Positions 49,977-58,888 of a DNA stretch of 64,000 bases are shown here, piece after piece. The stretch is taken from NCBI RefSeq assembly GCF_026241205.1, contig NZ_JAPFQM010000001.1, positions 1,488,001-1,552,000 of the forward strand, written 5' to 3'. The position numbers and the translations under genes are program-made. The stretch's first letter is position 1, and each line of letters begins with the position of its first letter. Source of the stretch: Thermomicrobium sp. 4228-Ro (GTDB lineage Bacteria; Chloroflexota; Chloroflexia; Thermomicrobiales; Thermomicrobiaceae). Below the pieces are notes generated by a model. That model saw nothing but the letters and a program-made list of their open reading frames with translations, was not told where the DNA came from and made no database searches.

Positions 49977-51256
49977 GATCGCTCGCCCGCCGGATCACCC
50001 AGCTGCTGGCATTACCTGCCCCTCCGCGCACGCTCCACGAGCCTGACCTCGCGCTCCTGTTGACTCTTCTCGCGCTCGCAGCCTTCGGTCTGGTGATGGT
50101 CTTCAGTGCCAGCGTCGGGAGCGACACCAGCTACGCGATCCGCCACGCGATCTGGCTCACGCTCGGCGCAGTCGCCGCGGTGGTGACGACAGCGCTCGAT
50201 TACCGCGTATGGCGGCGGCTGGCCGTGCCGGCGTTGCTCGCCGCTGTCGCGCTCCTCCTGGTCGTGCTCGTACCGGGAATCGGCGATACGCGCCTAGGAG
50301 CCCAACGGTGGATCGACCTCGGACCGCTCTCGTTCCAGCCGTCGGAGGTCGCCAAGCTGGCGCTCGTCCTGTACCTGGCGAGCTGGCTCGCTTCCAAGGG
50401 TGACGGCATCCGGCGTTTCGGGCACGGGGTGGTTCCCTTCGTCGTCCTGCTCGGGGCGCTGGTCGGCCTGACGATCCTGCAGCCGGATCTGGGCACCTCG
50501 ATGATTCTCGTGTTCGTCGGTTTCGCGATGTTCTTCGCGGCGGGTGCAGCGGTCTCGCACTTCGCTCTGCTCGGTGCCAGCGGGATGGCAGCAGCGCTGG
50601 TGCTGGCGCTCGGAGCGTCGTACCGCCGCGAGCGACTCCTCGTCTTCCTGAGTTCCGACCAGGAGCTCTTCGATCCGAACGGTCTCTTCCGGACGCTCGG
50701 CTGGCAGATCGCGCAAGCACGTCTGGCGTTCGGGGGTGGAGGCTGGTTCGGTGTCGGACTCGGGGCCGGACGGCAGAAGTTCCAGTGGCTCCCGCACGCG
50801 CACAACGATGCGATTTTCGCGGTGATCGGCGAGGAGCTGGGGGTCATCGGCTGTTCGGTCGTCCTCCTGCTCTTTCTGCTCTTCGCCTGGCGCGGTCTCA
50901 GTGTTGCCCGGCGCGCACCCGATCGGTTCGGTGCGCTCCTAGCGGTCGGCATCACGAGCTGGATCGTCGGCCAGGCGCTGGTCAATGTGGGTGGCATCAC
51001 GTCGACCCTGCCGTTCACGGGGATTCCGTTGCCATTCGTGAGCTACGGTGGCTCTGCCCTGGTGAGTTCGCTCCTGGCGACCGGCATCTTGCTCAGCGTG
51101 TCGCGCGCGACGCTGCCGCGCGGTGCCGAGCAGCCGGTCGAACGGCCGGCCCGCGTGCCAGTGGGCCGCCATCCCTCGCTGACGCCGGCGCTCCGCTCGT
51201 TCGGTCGTGAGCGCCGGCGCCGGAGCACACCGCGCGGCGGGAGGTTGCCCCGATGA
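49973..51256 (+). CDS. ftsW: SEDS lipid II polymerase FtsW
   Basis: Membrane glycosyltransferase acting with FtsI at the septum, 427 residues, about ten membrane segments. Family motifs: MVFSASVG, GAQRWIDLGPLSFQPSEVAKLA, LQPDLGTSMIL, HAHNDAIFAVIGEELGVIG and FTGIPLPFVSYGGSALVSSLL. GTG 49973 has AGGAGGAG at four bases. The C-terminal tail is basic and cytoplasmic. murG, usually next, is absent and murC overlaps directly. Confidence 0.94.
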   Translation: MRSLARRITQLLALPAPPRTLHEPDLALLLTLLALAAFGLVMVFSASVGSDTSYAIRHAIWLTLGAVAAVVTTALDYRVWRRLAVPALLAAVALLLVVLVPGIGDTRLGAQRWIDLGPLSFQPSEVAKLALVLYLASWLASKGDGIRRFGHGVVPFVVLLGALVGLTILQPDLGTSMILVFVGFAMFFAAGAAVSHFALLGASGMAAALVLALGASYRRERLLVFLSSDQELFDPNGLFRTLGWQIAQARLAFGGGGWFGVGLGAGRQKFQWLPHAHNDAIFAVIGEELGVIGCSVVLLLFLLFAWRGLSVARRAPDRFGALLAVGITSWIVGQALVNVGGITSTLPFTGIPLPFVSYGGSALVSSLLATGILLSVSRATLPRGAEQPVERPARVPVGRHPSLTPALRSFGRERRRRSTPRGGRLPR

Positions 51257-52641
51257 GTCGAGTTCGCTTGCCAGCACAACTGGAGACGGTGCGGTCGCTG
51301 CACTTCCTCGGCATCGGTGGTGCGGGGATGAGCGGCCTGGCCGAGCTGGCGGTCGCAGCTGGCTTTCAGGTGTCCGGCTGCGATGCTGCTGAGACGCCTC
51401 TGCTGGAGCGGCTGCGCGAGCGAGGGATCGCGGTCTACAGCGGACACGATCCGCAACACGTCCAGCAGGCGGATCTACTGGTGGTGACGAGCGCGGTGCG
51501 AGCCGACCATCCCGAGGTGGCAGCGTTCGCGAGCCGGCGTCGCCCGATCGTCAAGCGAGCCGCTTTGCTCGGCTGGCTGGCGAGCGGGTACCGGACGATC
51601 GCGGTGGCCGGTACGCACGGCAAGAGTACGACGAGCGCGATGATCGCGCTAGTTCTCGAGGAGGCCGCTCGGTCACCCAGCTTCGCGATCGGTGCCGAGG
51701 TGCTCGATCTCGGTGGGAGCAATGCCCGGCTCGGGAGCGGGGAGGATTTCGTGGTCGAGGCGGACGAGTACGATTACAGTTTTCTCCTCCTCGAGCCGGA
51801 GGTGGCTGTCGTGCTCAATGTCGACCATGACCACCCTGACCTCTTTCCCGACCATGCGAGCGTGGTCCGTGCGTTCCGGAGTTTTCTCGCCCGCGTGCGT
51901 CCGCAGGGTACCGTCGTCCTTTCGGCCGACGATGCGGTGACGAGCGGGTTCGTTCGTGCGCTGCGGGCGAGCGCACAGCGTGTCGTCACCTTCGGAAGCG
52001 ATAGGCAGGCTGATTTCCGCGTCCTGCCGGACGGAACGCTCCGTGATCCAGAAGGTACCTGCTGGCGGCTCACGCTCGCTGTCCCGGGCTGGCACAATCG
52101 GCTCAACGCTGCGGCGGCCGTCGCCGCTGTCGGAGCGTTGGGGGTTCCGGTACCGCTCGCGCTAGAGGCCCTGGCCCGCTTCCACGGTGTCGGACGTCGC
52201 TTCCAGGAGGTAGGAATGACCTCTGGTGCCCGATTGATCGTCGACTACGCGCATCACCCGCGCGAGGTCGCTGCGACGCTGCAGGCAGCGCGCGAACGTT
52301 TTCCGACTGCGCGGGTCTGGGCCGTGTTCCAGCCGCACACCTACACGCGGACACTGCGTTTTCTCGACGAGTTCGCTCGTGCCCTGGAGAACGCTGATCT
52401 CGTGGTCGTCACGGATGTCTACGCAGCCCGCGAGCGACCGCTCCCGGGCGTCGATGCCGAAGCGCTCGCTCGCCGCATCGGGCGGGTCCCGGCGATCGCC
52501 GTACCCGATCCGAGCGCGGCTGCACAGGCAGTGGCAGCTGGAATCCAGGCTGGCGATGTGGTGTTGTTTCTCGGTGCAGGCGACATCTGGAAGGCTGCTC
52601 AGGCATTGCGAGAGGATAGCCGTGATGCCGGCACGCGCTGA
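51253..52641 (+). CDS. murC: UDP-MurNAc:L-Ala ligase MurC
   Basis: Adds L-Ala to UDP-MurNAc. The 462 residues contain the N-terminal loop FLGIGGAGMSGLAELA, P-loop VAGTHGKSTTSAMIAL (about 117), VVEADEYDYSFL, VVLNVDHDHPDLF, and IVDYAHHPREVAATL with VFQPHTYTRTLRFLDEF near the end. The start overlaps ftsW (ATGA) and the end overlaps murB by 17 bases. Confidence 0.96.
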   Translation: MSRVRLPAQLETVRSLHFLGIGGAGMSGLAELAVAAGFQVSGCDAAETPLLERLRERGIAVYSGHDPQHVQQADLLVVTSAVRADHPEVAAFASRRRPIVKRAALLGWLASGYRTIAVAGTHGKSTTSAMIALVLEEAARSPSFAIGAEVLDLGGSNARLGSGEDFVVEADEYDYSFLLLEPEVAVVLNVDHDHPDLFPDHASVVRAFRSFLARVRPQGTVVLSADDAVTSGFVRALRASAQRVVTFGSDRQADFRVLPDGTLRDPEGTCWRLTLAVPGWHNRLNAAAAVAAVGALGVPVPLALEALARFHGVGRRFQEVGMTSGARLIVDYAHHPREVAATLQAARERFPTARVWAVFQPHTYTRTLRFLDEFARALENADLVVVTDVYAARERPLPGVDAEALARRIGRVPAIAVPDPSAAAQAVAAGIQAGDVVLFLGAGDIWKAAQALREDSRDAGTR

Positions 52642-53578
52642 GCGCGATCGGACTGTCCGCGTCGGGAGCCATGAGCTGCGCGTCCGGGTGCAGGAACCGC
52701 TCGCTCGCTATACGACGTTCCGGATCGGTGGGCCGGCTGACTACTTGGTGCGGGCCAGTGACCGCCCGACGCTCGAGCTCGCACTCGAGTGGGCTGAGCA
52801 AGAGCGCTTGCCCGTGACCGTCATCGGGGGTGGCAGCAACCTACTGGTGCGCGATGGCGGAATCCGGGGTCTCGTCATCGTCTTTCGTGCCGCGGGCGAA
52901 GCGCTCGATGGAGCGATCCAGCTCGCAGCGGACGACGGTGCGACCATGTTGACCCTCCCGGCAACGGCTCCCCTGTCCTGGGTCGGTCATCGGACGAGCG
53001 AGCTCGGACTGGCTGGACTCGAGTGGGCTGCTGGCTTGCCCGGCGTGGTCGGCGGTGCCGTCGTCAACAACGCCGGGGCGCACGGAGGTGCGATCGGAGA
53101 CGTCCTCGCCGATGTCGAGCTGTACGATCTCGTCGACCGGCGTGTGCTGCACTGGACGCGGGACGCCTTGGCTCCGCGCTATCGCATGACCGAACTCAAG
53201 GCGCAACCGCGACCGCGCCGGTACGTCGTCCTGGGCGCTCGTGTGCGACTCGTTCCCGGTGATCCGGCGCGCTTGCTCCGGACAGCTGAGGAGAATGCGC
53301 GCTGGCGGCGACAACACCAGCCCACCGGGCCGTGTGCAGGTTCCGTCTTCACCAACCCGCCGGGAACGTACGCTGGATACCTCATCGAGCAGGCGGGGCT
53401 CAAGGGGTTCCAGATCGGCCGGATCCGGGTGTCGGAGCGGCATGCCAACTTTTTCCTCAACCTCGGTAGCGCGACAGCGGCCGAAGCGCTCGCGCTCCTC
53501 GAGGCGGTACAGCGTGCGGTGGCCGAGCAGTTCGGGATCGTCCTGCAACCGGAAATCGAGATCGTGGGGGAGCCGTGA
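52625..53578 (+). CDS. murB: UDP-N-acetylenolpyruvoylglucosamine reductase MurB
   Basis: FAD enzyme that makes UDP-MurNAc. The 317 residues have the FAD-binding stretch [59 protein letters not shown], then the catalytic region [21 protein letters not shown] (Ser) and [12 protein letters not shown]. The FTNPPG form with SER-HANF fits type II MurB. ATG 52625 has GAGGAT upstream. Confidence 0.95.
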   Translation: MPARAERDRTVRVGSHELRVRVQEPLARYTTFRIGGPADYLVRASDRPTLELALEWAEQERLPVTVIGGGSNLLVRDGGIRGLVIVFRAAGEALDGAIQLAADDGATMLTLPATAPLSWVGHRTSELGLAGLEWAAGLPGVVGGAVVNNAGAHGGAIGDVLADVELYDLVDRRVLHWTRDALAPRYRMTELKAQPRPRRYVVLGARVRLVPGDPARLLRTAEENARWRRQHQPTGPCAGSVFTNPPGTYAGYLIEQAGLKGFQIGRIRVSERHANFFLNLGSATAAEALALLEAVQRAVAEQFGIVLQPEIEIVGEP

Positions 53579-53581
53579 GCG

Positions 53582-54682
53582 ATGAGCAGGAAGCTCCGCG
53601 TCGCTGTTGTCTTCGGAGGCCATTCGGGCGAGCACGACGTGTCGCTGCGCTCGGCGCAGGCCATCCTCCGGCATATCGACCGTGAGCGCTTCGAACCGGT
53701 TCCGATCGGTATCACCCGTGATGGACAGTGGCTCGTTGGGGGTGACCCGCTGCGGGAGCTCGCTGCCCAGAGCCGGCTGCCGCTCGAAGGCGCGGATGGT
53801 TCGGAGTCAGGGTGCGCGTCCGGCTCGACGGGGGCGCGCGTGCTCGCCGTTCCGGAGCCGTTCTGGTCGGGAGAAGTCGATGTCGTTTTCCCTGTCCTGC
53901 ACGGCCCCTATGGAGAAGACGGGACGATTCAGGGGATGCTGGAGCTCGCTGGTCTCCCGTACGTCGGTTGTGGCGTGCTCGCCTCCGCTGTCGCGATGGA
54001 CAAACCGACCGCCAAGCGGCTCTTCACCAGTGCTGGCCTCGACCAGGCACGTTGGCTCGTCTTCACCTGGCACGAGTGGGAGCGCGAGCGATCCGCCCTC
54101 ATCGAGCACATCGAGCGAGAACTCGGCTTTCCGTGCTTCGTCAAGCCAGCCAACCTGGGCTCGAGCGTCGGCGTGAGCAAGGTGCGCGACCGGCCAGAGC
54201 TGGTAGCAGCGGTCGAGCTGGCGAATCGGTATGACCGGCGCATCCTCGTCGAGGAAGGGATCGATGCGCGGGAGCTCGAGGTGAGCGTGCTCGGTAACGA
54301 GGAACCGGTGGCGTCGATCGTCGGCGAGATCGTGCCGAGTCGCGAGTTCTACGATTACGAGGCCAAGTACATCGATACTGGCTCGCAACTGCTCATACCG
54401 GCACCGATCAGCCCTGACCAAGCCGAAACGGTTCGGCGAATGGCGATCGAAGCCTTCCGGGTCATCGACGGAGCGGGGATGGCACGGGTCGACTTTTTCC
54501 TGGAGCGGCCGACCGGTCGCATCCTGATCAACGAGGTGAACACGATTCCGGGCTTCACGGCGATCTCCATGTATCCCAAGCTCTGGGAGGCGTCGGGGTT
54601 GTGTTTTCGGGATCTGATCACGCGACTGATCGAACTGGCACTGGAGCGACACCGGGAGCAGCGACGGCGACGGTCGGCGTGA
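53582..54682 (+). CDS. ddl: D-alanine--D-alanine ligase
   Basis: Makes D-Ala-D-Ala for MurF. The 366-residue ATP-grasp protein has VVFGGHSGEHDVSLRSAQ at the start, FPVLHGPYGEDGTIQGMLEL, YVGCGVLASAVAMDKPTAK, FVKPANLGSSVGVSKV, and the metal-binding NEVNTIPGFTAISMYPKLWEA. The Tyr/EDV features are consistent with D-Ala rather than D-Lac use. It overlaps ftsQ by GTGA. Confidence 0.96.
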   Translation: MSRKLRVAVVFGGHSGEHDVSLRSAQAILRHIDRERFEPVPIGITRDGQWLVGGDPLRELAAQSRLPLEGADGSESGCASGSTGARVLAVPEPFWSGEVDVVFPVLHGPYGEDGTIQGMLELAGLPYVGCGVLASAVAMDKPTAKRLFTSAGLDQARWLVFTWHEWERERSALIEHIERELGFPCFVKPANLGSSVGVSKVRDRPELVAAVELANRYDRRILVEEGIDARELEVSVLGNEEPVASIVGEIVPSREFYDYEAKYIDTGSQLLIPAPISPDQAETVRRMAIEAFRVIDGAGMARVDFFLERPTGRILINEVNTIPGFTAISMYPKLWEASGLCFRDLITRLIELALERHREQRRRRSA

Positions 54683-55416
54683 CGGGGGTACCGCCACGGC
54701 CGCGTCGCCGACGTGTCCGGCACGCGCTCGCGAGTGGCGTGCTCACGGGCCGCATCCTGGCACTGCTGCTGCTCATCGGGGGCGGAGTGCTCCTGGTCGG
54801 TTTCCTCGAGGGCGAGCAGTATCGCGTGCGTACCGTCGTCGTCAACGGAAATCGCCTTGCGTTCGCTGACACCGTCATCCGAGACAGCGGGGTATTGGGC
54901 CTCTCGGTGTTTCGAGTCGACACGCAGGCCGTGGCGCAGCGCCTGGTCCAGCATCCGGCGATCGCCCGGGCGACCGTGCGGGTCTACTATCCTGACACTG
55001 TCGCGATCGATCTCGTCGAGCGCGAACCAGCGAGCGTCTGGATGACGCGTGAGGGGAGCTGGCTCGTCGATCGGGAGGGGCTGGTGATCGGGAGCGGTGA
55101 CCAGGATGGTGTCCCGCACGTCGACGTCGAGGGCGGCCTCGCTTTGCAGCCCGGCGGACGTGTCCCCAGCACGGTCGCAAAGGCGTTACCGGTGGTCGTC
55201 GAGCGGTACGCTGACCGTCTGGCAAGACTCGAGTACCGCTCGGCCGATGGCTTCGTTCTCGTCTTCACCGGTGGCGAGCGCGTCGTACTGGGTGATGCTG
55301 AGCGCTTCGCTGAGCAGCTCGCCGTGCTCGACGCGATTCTGACGCGGAAGGACAGGTGGTTGCATCTGGATCTCCGTGACCCCGATCGGCCCGTACTGTG
55401 GACAGTGAGTCCGTGA
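54679..55416 (+). CDS. ftsQ: Cell division protein FtsQ
   Basis: Bitopic protein linking cytoplasmic and outer division factors, 245 residues. An Arg-rich tail (PPRPRRRRVRH) precedes one membrane segment (ILALLLLIGGGVLLVGFL). A POTRA domain follows (VRTVVVNGNRLAFADTVIRD ... HPAIARATVRVYYPDTVAIDLVEREP) and then the FtsQ beta domain. GTG 54679 gives a four-base overlap with ddl. Confidence 0.9.
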   Translation: MTGVPPRPRRRRVRHALASGVLTGRILALLLLIGGGVLLVGFLEGEQYRVRTVVVNGNRLAFADTVIRDSGVLGLSVFRVDTQAVAQRLVQHPAIARATVRVYYPDTVAIDLVEREPASVWMTREGSWLVDREGLVIGSGDQDGVPHVDVEGGLALQPGGRVPSTVAKALPVVVERYADRLARLEYRSADGFVLVFTGGERVVLGDAERFAEQLAVLDAILTRKDRWLHLDLRDPDRPVLWTVSP

Positions 55417-55430
55417 GCGGCGGCATGATA

Positions 55431-55439
55431 TGCTACACT
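55431..55439 (+). promoter_or_regulatory. Possible extended -10 (TGCTACACT) for ftsZ
   Basis: It lies about 140 bases before ftsZ, in the only sizable gap of the dcw cluster (55417-55579). It differs by one base from the elements before the epimerase gene and dnaJ. A small hairpin, CCCGCC-6-GGCGGG, follows at 55480-55497 in the leader. Confidence 0.4.
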
Positions 55440-55579
55440 CCGACCTTGACGACTGGTACAGCCAGCGGGTGGTCGCCTACCCGCCGGTAGAGGCGGGGTT
55501 GTCGGTATTGCGGTAGCGGTCACCTATCGATCGGAGACCGGACGGAGGGGCAGGGCGAGAGCGCAGGAGGATGAGCGCG

Positions 55580-56698
55580 ATGTCCAGCATGTTCGAAAAC
55601 CATCACGAGGACGAACTCATTCACTCCTTCGCCCGTATCAAGGTGATCGGTGTCGGGGGTGGTGGCGGGAACGCGGTCAACCGGATGATCGAGGCGGGCG
55701 TACAGGGTGTCGAGTTCATCGCCGTCAATACCGATGCCCAGGCTCTCCTCAAGTCGCTGGCCCCTATCACGGTACGGATCGGCGACAAGTTGACCAAGGG
55801 GCTGGGTGCCGGAGGGCGACCCGACATCGGTGAACGCGCCGCTGAGGAGAGCGTCGACGTCCTGGCCGAGATCGTCCGCGGTGCCGACATGGTCTTCATC
55901 GCTGCCGGGATGGGTGGCGGGACCGGTACGGGCGCATCACCAGTCATCGCCCGTCTGGCACGCGAGGCGGGAGCGCTCACCGTCGGCGTGGTGACGCGCC
56001 CGTTCGACTTCGAGGGGGCGAAGCGGCGCCGGATCGCCGATGAGGGAATCGCTGTCCTCAAGGAGCACGTCGATGCCCTGATCACGATCCCGAACCAGCG
56101 GTTGGTCTCGATGGTCGACCCCAAGACGCCGTTTTCCGAGGCATTCCGGATCGCTGACGACGTGCTTCGGCAAGGCATCCAGGGGATCTCCGATCTGATC
56201 ACGAGGCCTGGACTCATCAATCTCGATTTCGCCGACGTGAAGACGATTCTCCGCGATGCCGGTACGGCTCTGATGGCGATCGGTCGTGGGACGGGCGAAA
56301 ACCGTTGCGTCGATGCAGCGCGGGCAGCTGTGGAGAGCCCGCTGCTCGAGATGAGCATCGAGGGTGCGACGCGCGTGCTCTACAACATCGCTGGTGGGCC
56401 TGACCTTTCGATGGCGGAGGTGAACGAAGCGGCAGAACTCATCCGCTCGATGGTCGACGAGGAGGCCGAGATCATCTTCGGCACGACCGAGCCGGACGAG
56501 GCGATGGGCCGCGACGTCACGATCACCCTCATCGCTGCCGGCTTCACTGGCGCCGGTGCCCAGCGCCGCCCGCGCACGGCCGAGCGCCGCTTCCGGCCGG
56601 AACCGACGATACGGCCGAGTGCACCGCCGCGGACGCCGATCTTGGACGACGACGAGTGGGCGGAGCCGTCGATCCTGCGTTTCCTGCGCGAGCGCTGA
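55580..56698 (+). CDS. ftsZ: Cell division protein FtsZ
   Basis: Tubulin-like GTPase that forms the division ring. About 372 residues. GTP-binding signatures: [45 protein letters not shown] (T-loop), TRPFDFEG and NRFDP-equivalent [12 protein letters not shown] short linker ends in the conserved tail [17 protein letters not shown], which binds membrane tethers. ATG 55580 sits nine bases after AGGAGG and is preferred to ATG 55571, which abuts it. ftsA is not present next to it. Confidence 0.97.
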   Translation: MSSMFENHHEDELIHSFARIKVIGVGGGGGNAVNRMIEAGVQGVEFIAVNTDAQALLKSLAPITVRIGDKLTKGLGAGGRPDIGERAAEESVDVLAEIVRGADMVFIAAGMGGGTGTGASPVIARLAREAGALTVGVVTRPFDFEGAKRRRIADEGIAVLKEHVDALITIPNQRLVSMVDPKTPFSEAFRIADDVLRQGIQGISDLITRPGLINLDFADVKTILRDAGTALMAIGRGTGENRCVDAARAAVESPLLEMSIEGATRVLYNIAGGPDLSMAEVNEAAELIRSMVDEEAEIIFGTTEPDEAMGRDVTITLIAAGFTGAGAQRRPRTAERRFRPEPTIRPSAPPRTPILDDDEWAEPSILRFLRER

Positions 56699-56716
56699 AT
56701 CAGCGAGGCGTGTGCG

Positions 56717-57202
56717 GTGAAGTGCCCGTATTGCGGTGCCCGTGACGCACGGGTGATCGATTCGCGCGAATTGAACGGTGGCGAAAGCATCCGGCGACGC
56801 CGGGAATGCAGTGCCTGTGGCCGTCGGTTCACGACCTATGAACGGGTCGAACCGGTCTGGCTGATGGTGGTCAAGCGGGACGGTCGTCGCGAGCCATTCG
56901 ACGTCGGCAAGTTGCGTGAGGGGCTGCGACTGGCGCTGAAGAAGCGCCCGGTTTCGCCGGATGCGATCGATCGGATCGTCGCGACGGTCGAGCGCGAGTT
57001 GCAGAGTCTCGGAACCACCGAGGTGACCAGCACGCAGATCGGTGAGATCGTGCTTCGCGAGCTGAAGCAGCTCGACGAGGTGGCGTACATTCGTTTCGCG
57101 TCGGTCTATCGGCGCTTCGCGGATCTCGAGGATCTGCGACGGGAAATGGAAGCGCTCGGATGGCGGCCTCAGCCGGTGCCCGTGACGGACGAAGCCCACT
57201 GA
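56717..57202 (+). CDS. nrdR: Transcriptional repressor NrdR
   Basis: Represses ribonucleotide reductase genes in response to ATP/dATP. The 161 residues have a zinc ribbon (C3, C6, C31, C34) with SIRRRRECSACGRRFTTYE and an ATP-cone (VVKRDGRREPFDVGKLREGL...). GTG 56717 is 18 bases after ftsZ; the 3' end overlaps the next gene by 43 bases. No reductase gene or NrdR box was noticed in the window. Confidence 0.95.
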   Translation: MKCPYCGARDARVIDSRELNGGESIRRRRECSACGRRFTTYERVEPVWLMVVKRDGRREPFDVGKLREGLRLALKKRPVSPDAIDRIVATVERELQSLGTTEVTSTQIGEIVLRELKQLDEVAYIRFASVYRRFADLEDLRREMEALGWRPQPVPVTDEAH

Positions 57203-58491
57203 GCATCGAGCTCTCGACCGTCGACGGCGCACCGCTCGACGAACTGCGCTTCACGAATGCCGGATCGGACACGTTCCGCTGGACCCCTGATCGCTTCCGC
57301 GTGACGGTTCGCGGAGGCGATCCGGACGATATGGCCGGTTCGCGCCTCCACCTCGTTCCACCGGCGAACTGGCGCGTGCTGCCGGGTGGCTCACGAGAAT
57401 GGCTGGTGTTTCCGGCCGGGATACCGTCGTTTCCGGTCGTGCTCCGCGTGGTTCGCCCGGAAGCTGGCCAGCAGACTGTCGTGGCCGAGTCACCCGTACC
57501 GGTCGTTTTCTGTGGGCGCAATCGCTTCGACCCCGGGCGTGATCGCCTACCCTGGGCCAACCGGTTGGACGACCTCGGTACCGTCGATCCGGACAGCCGG
57601 CACTTCCGCGCGACCTTTCGCTTCGCTCTCGCTCCGCGCCTGTTCTTCCGTGGCCTGTACAGCGAGGTAGTCGGTTTGCGGCGGCTGCCGGACGGCCGTG
57701 TCAGTGGCGGCTTGTGCACGGGACTCTCACGCGTCGCCCTGGCACGAGCGCTCGGCCAGCTCGAGGAACCGGAAGGGCTGCGTGACCTCGTGCTGGTCTT
57801 GCACGGGCGTCAGTTGAGCGACCGCGCCTTGCTCGCTGGCTTGCCTTGGTTTCTGTTCCCGAGTCCACGGCGGGCGTACCGGGCGTTCGTGAACGACCTC
57901 CTGGAGCGCGGCTGGAGCGAGCGGTGCTTCGACATCAACGTCCCACGGCCCTGGCGCCGCGACGTCATTCGCGCATTGCTCGGGCAGGGGCACACGGTCG
58001 TCCCGTACGCGTTCTGTCAGCGCGATGCCGACCAGGCCCAGGTCTGGGTCTATGATCCCAACATTCCTGACCAGGCCGATGCGAGTATCGTCACGTTCGA
58101 CCTTCGGCGGGACCGGTACCGCTATCCTCCGCTCGCGGTCGACGAACGGAGGACGACGGTCGTAGCGGTGCCGCTCGAGGCGTACCTCCGTGGTCGGACA
58201 GCGATCCTGGCGAGCCTCGGCAACCTCTTCCTGCTCGCCTACGAGCACGCGCGAAAATCGCGACGGGCGCGGCGGGTGGCGGCGATGGTTTTCCTCGCGA
58301 GCTGCGGTGCGATGCTCTGGAAATACATCGGCGGCCGACAGCGTGCCGGCCGCCTCTCGGAAACGCAACGTGCGCGTCGACTTACAAGTGCTTCTCGATC
58401 TGCTGCAGCAAGCGCTGCTTCGGCATCGCGCCGATCATACGCTCCACCGGCTTGCCATTCTTGTAGAGGATCAAGGTCGGGATGCTGCTGA
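57160..58491 (+). CDS. Unknown protein, possible papain-like fold
   Basis: I do not recognise a named family. The 443-residue frame has an N-terminal beta-rich part (1-115) and a second half with a possible papain-like catalytic set: C186 in [14 protein letters not shown]278 in [11 protein letters not shown] and D299-N301 in VWVYDPNIP. That Cys...GH...YDPN pattern is seen in C39/papain-like proteins, but this is inference. A hydrophobic stretch [20 protein letters not shown] (about 366-385) may be a membrane anchor. The last 110 bases overlap trxA on the other strand and encode a low-complexity Ser/Ala/Arg tail. ATG 57160 has GGAAG upstream and lies inside nrdR. Confidence 0.7.
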   Translation: MAASAGARDGRSPLSIELSTVDGAPLDELRFTNAGSDTFRWTPDRFRVTVRGGDPDDMAGSRLHLVPPANWRVLPGGSREWLVFPAGIPSFPVVLRVVRPEAGQQTVVAESPVPVVFCGRNRFDPGRDRLPWANRLDDLGTVDPDSRHFRATFRFALAPRLFFRGLYSEVVGLRRLPDGRVSGGLCTGLSRVALARALGQLEEPEGLRDLVLVLHGRQLSDRALLAGLPWFLFPSPRRAYRAFVNDLLERGWSERCFDINVPRPWRRDVIRALLGQGHTVVPYAFCQRDADQAQVWVYDPNIPDQADASIVTFDLRRDRYRYPPLAVDERRTTVVAVPLEAYLRGRTAILASLGNLFLLAYEHARKSRRARRVAAMVFLASCGAMLWKYIGGRQRAGRLSETQRARRLTSASRSAAASAASASRRSYAPPACHSCRGSRSGCC

Positions 58492-58705
58492 TACCGTGCT
58501 GCATCGCCACCTGCATGTTCTCGTCGACGTTTACCTTCGCCACCTTGAGCTTGCCGGTCTTCTCCTCGGCGATCTCCTCGAGGATGGGAGCGATCATCCG
58601 GCATGGGCCGCACCAGGGGGCCCAGAAGTCGACGAGAACCGGAACCGGCGAGCGTACGACTTCCTGTTCGAACGTCTCGTCACTGACCGTTACCGTCCTG
58701 GCCAT
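58382..58705 (-). CDS. trxA: Thioredoxin
   Basis: Small cytosolic dithiol reductant, 107 residues. The active site WCGPC is in [18 protein letters not shown] (residues 26-43), and the cis-Pro is in [14 protein letters not shown]. Length is normal. It has its own promoter (58759-58788) and is convergent with the upstream unknown gene, whose 3' end it overlaps by 110 bases. Confidence 0.97.
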   Translation of the reverse strand: MARTVTVSDETFEQEVVRSPVPVLVDFWAPWCGPCRMIAPILEEIAEEKTGKLKVAKVNVDENMQVAMQHGISSIPTLILYKNGKPVERMIGAMPKQRLLQQIEKHL

Positions 58706-58758
58706 CCTCTCGCTCCCTCTCGCTCCGTTCCCCCACGACCCGTGGGTCCTCGGTACCC

Positions 58759-58788
58759 ACTATACCGATGTCGTCGTCGCACCGGCAA
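58759..58788 (-). promoter_or_regulatory. Promoter of trxA
   Basis: On the minus strand TTGCCG (58788-58783) and TATAGT (58764-58759) are separated by 18 bases; the start would be near 58752, about 47 bases before the ATG. Confidence 0.55.
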
Positions 58789-58861
58789 CCGAACTCGGTG
58801 ACTCGACACCTCCACGGCCGGTGACAGGAAACCGTGCGCGCGCCCTGGTCGGGTACCGCAC

Positions 58862-58867
58862 TATACT
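58862..58867 (+). promoter_or_regulatory. Possible -10 (TATACT) of the glycosyltransferase operon
   Basis: TATACT lies 22-27 bases before the first glycosyltransferase start. No matching -35 is visible. The leader would be only about 15 bases. Confidence 0.45.
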
Positions 58868-58888
58868 CAGCGCCGGATCTGGGAGGGT

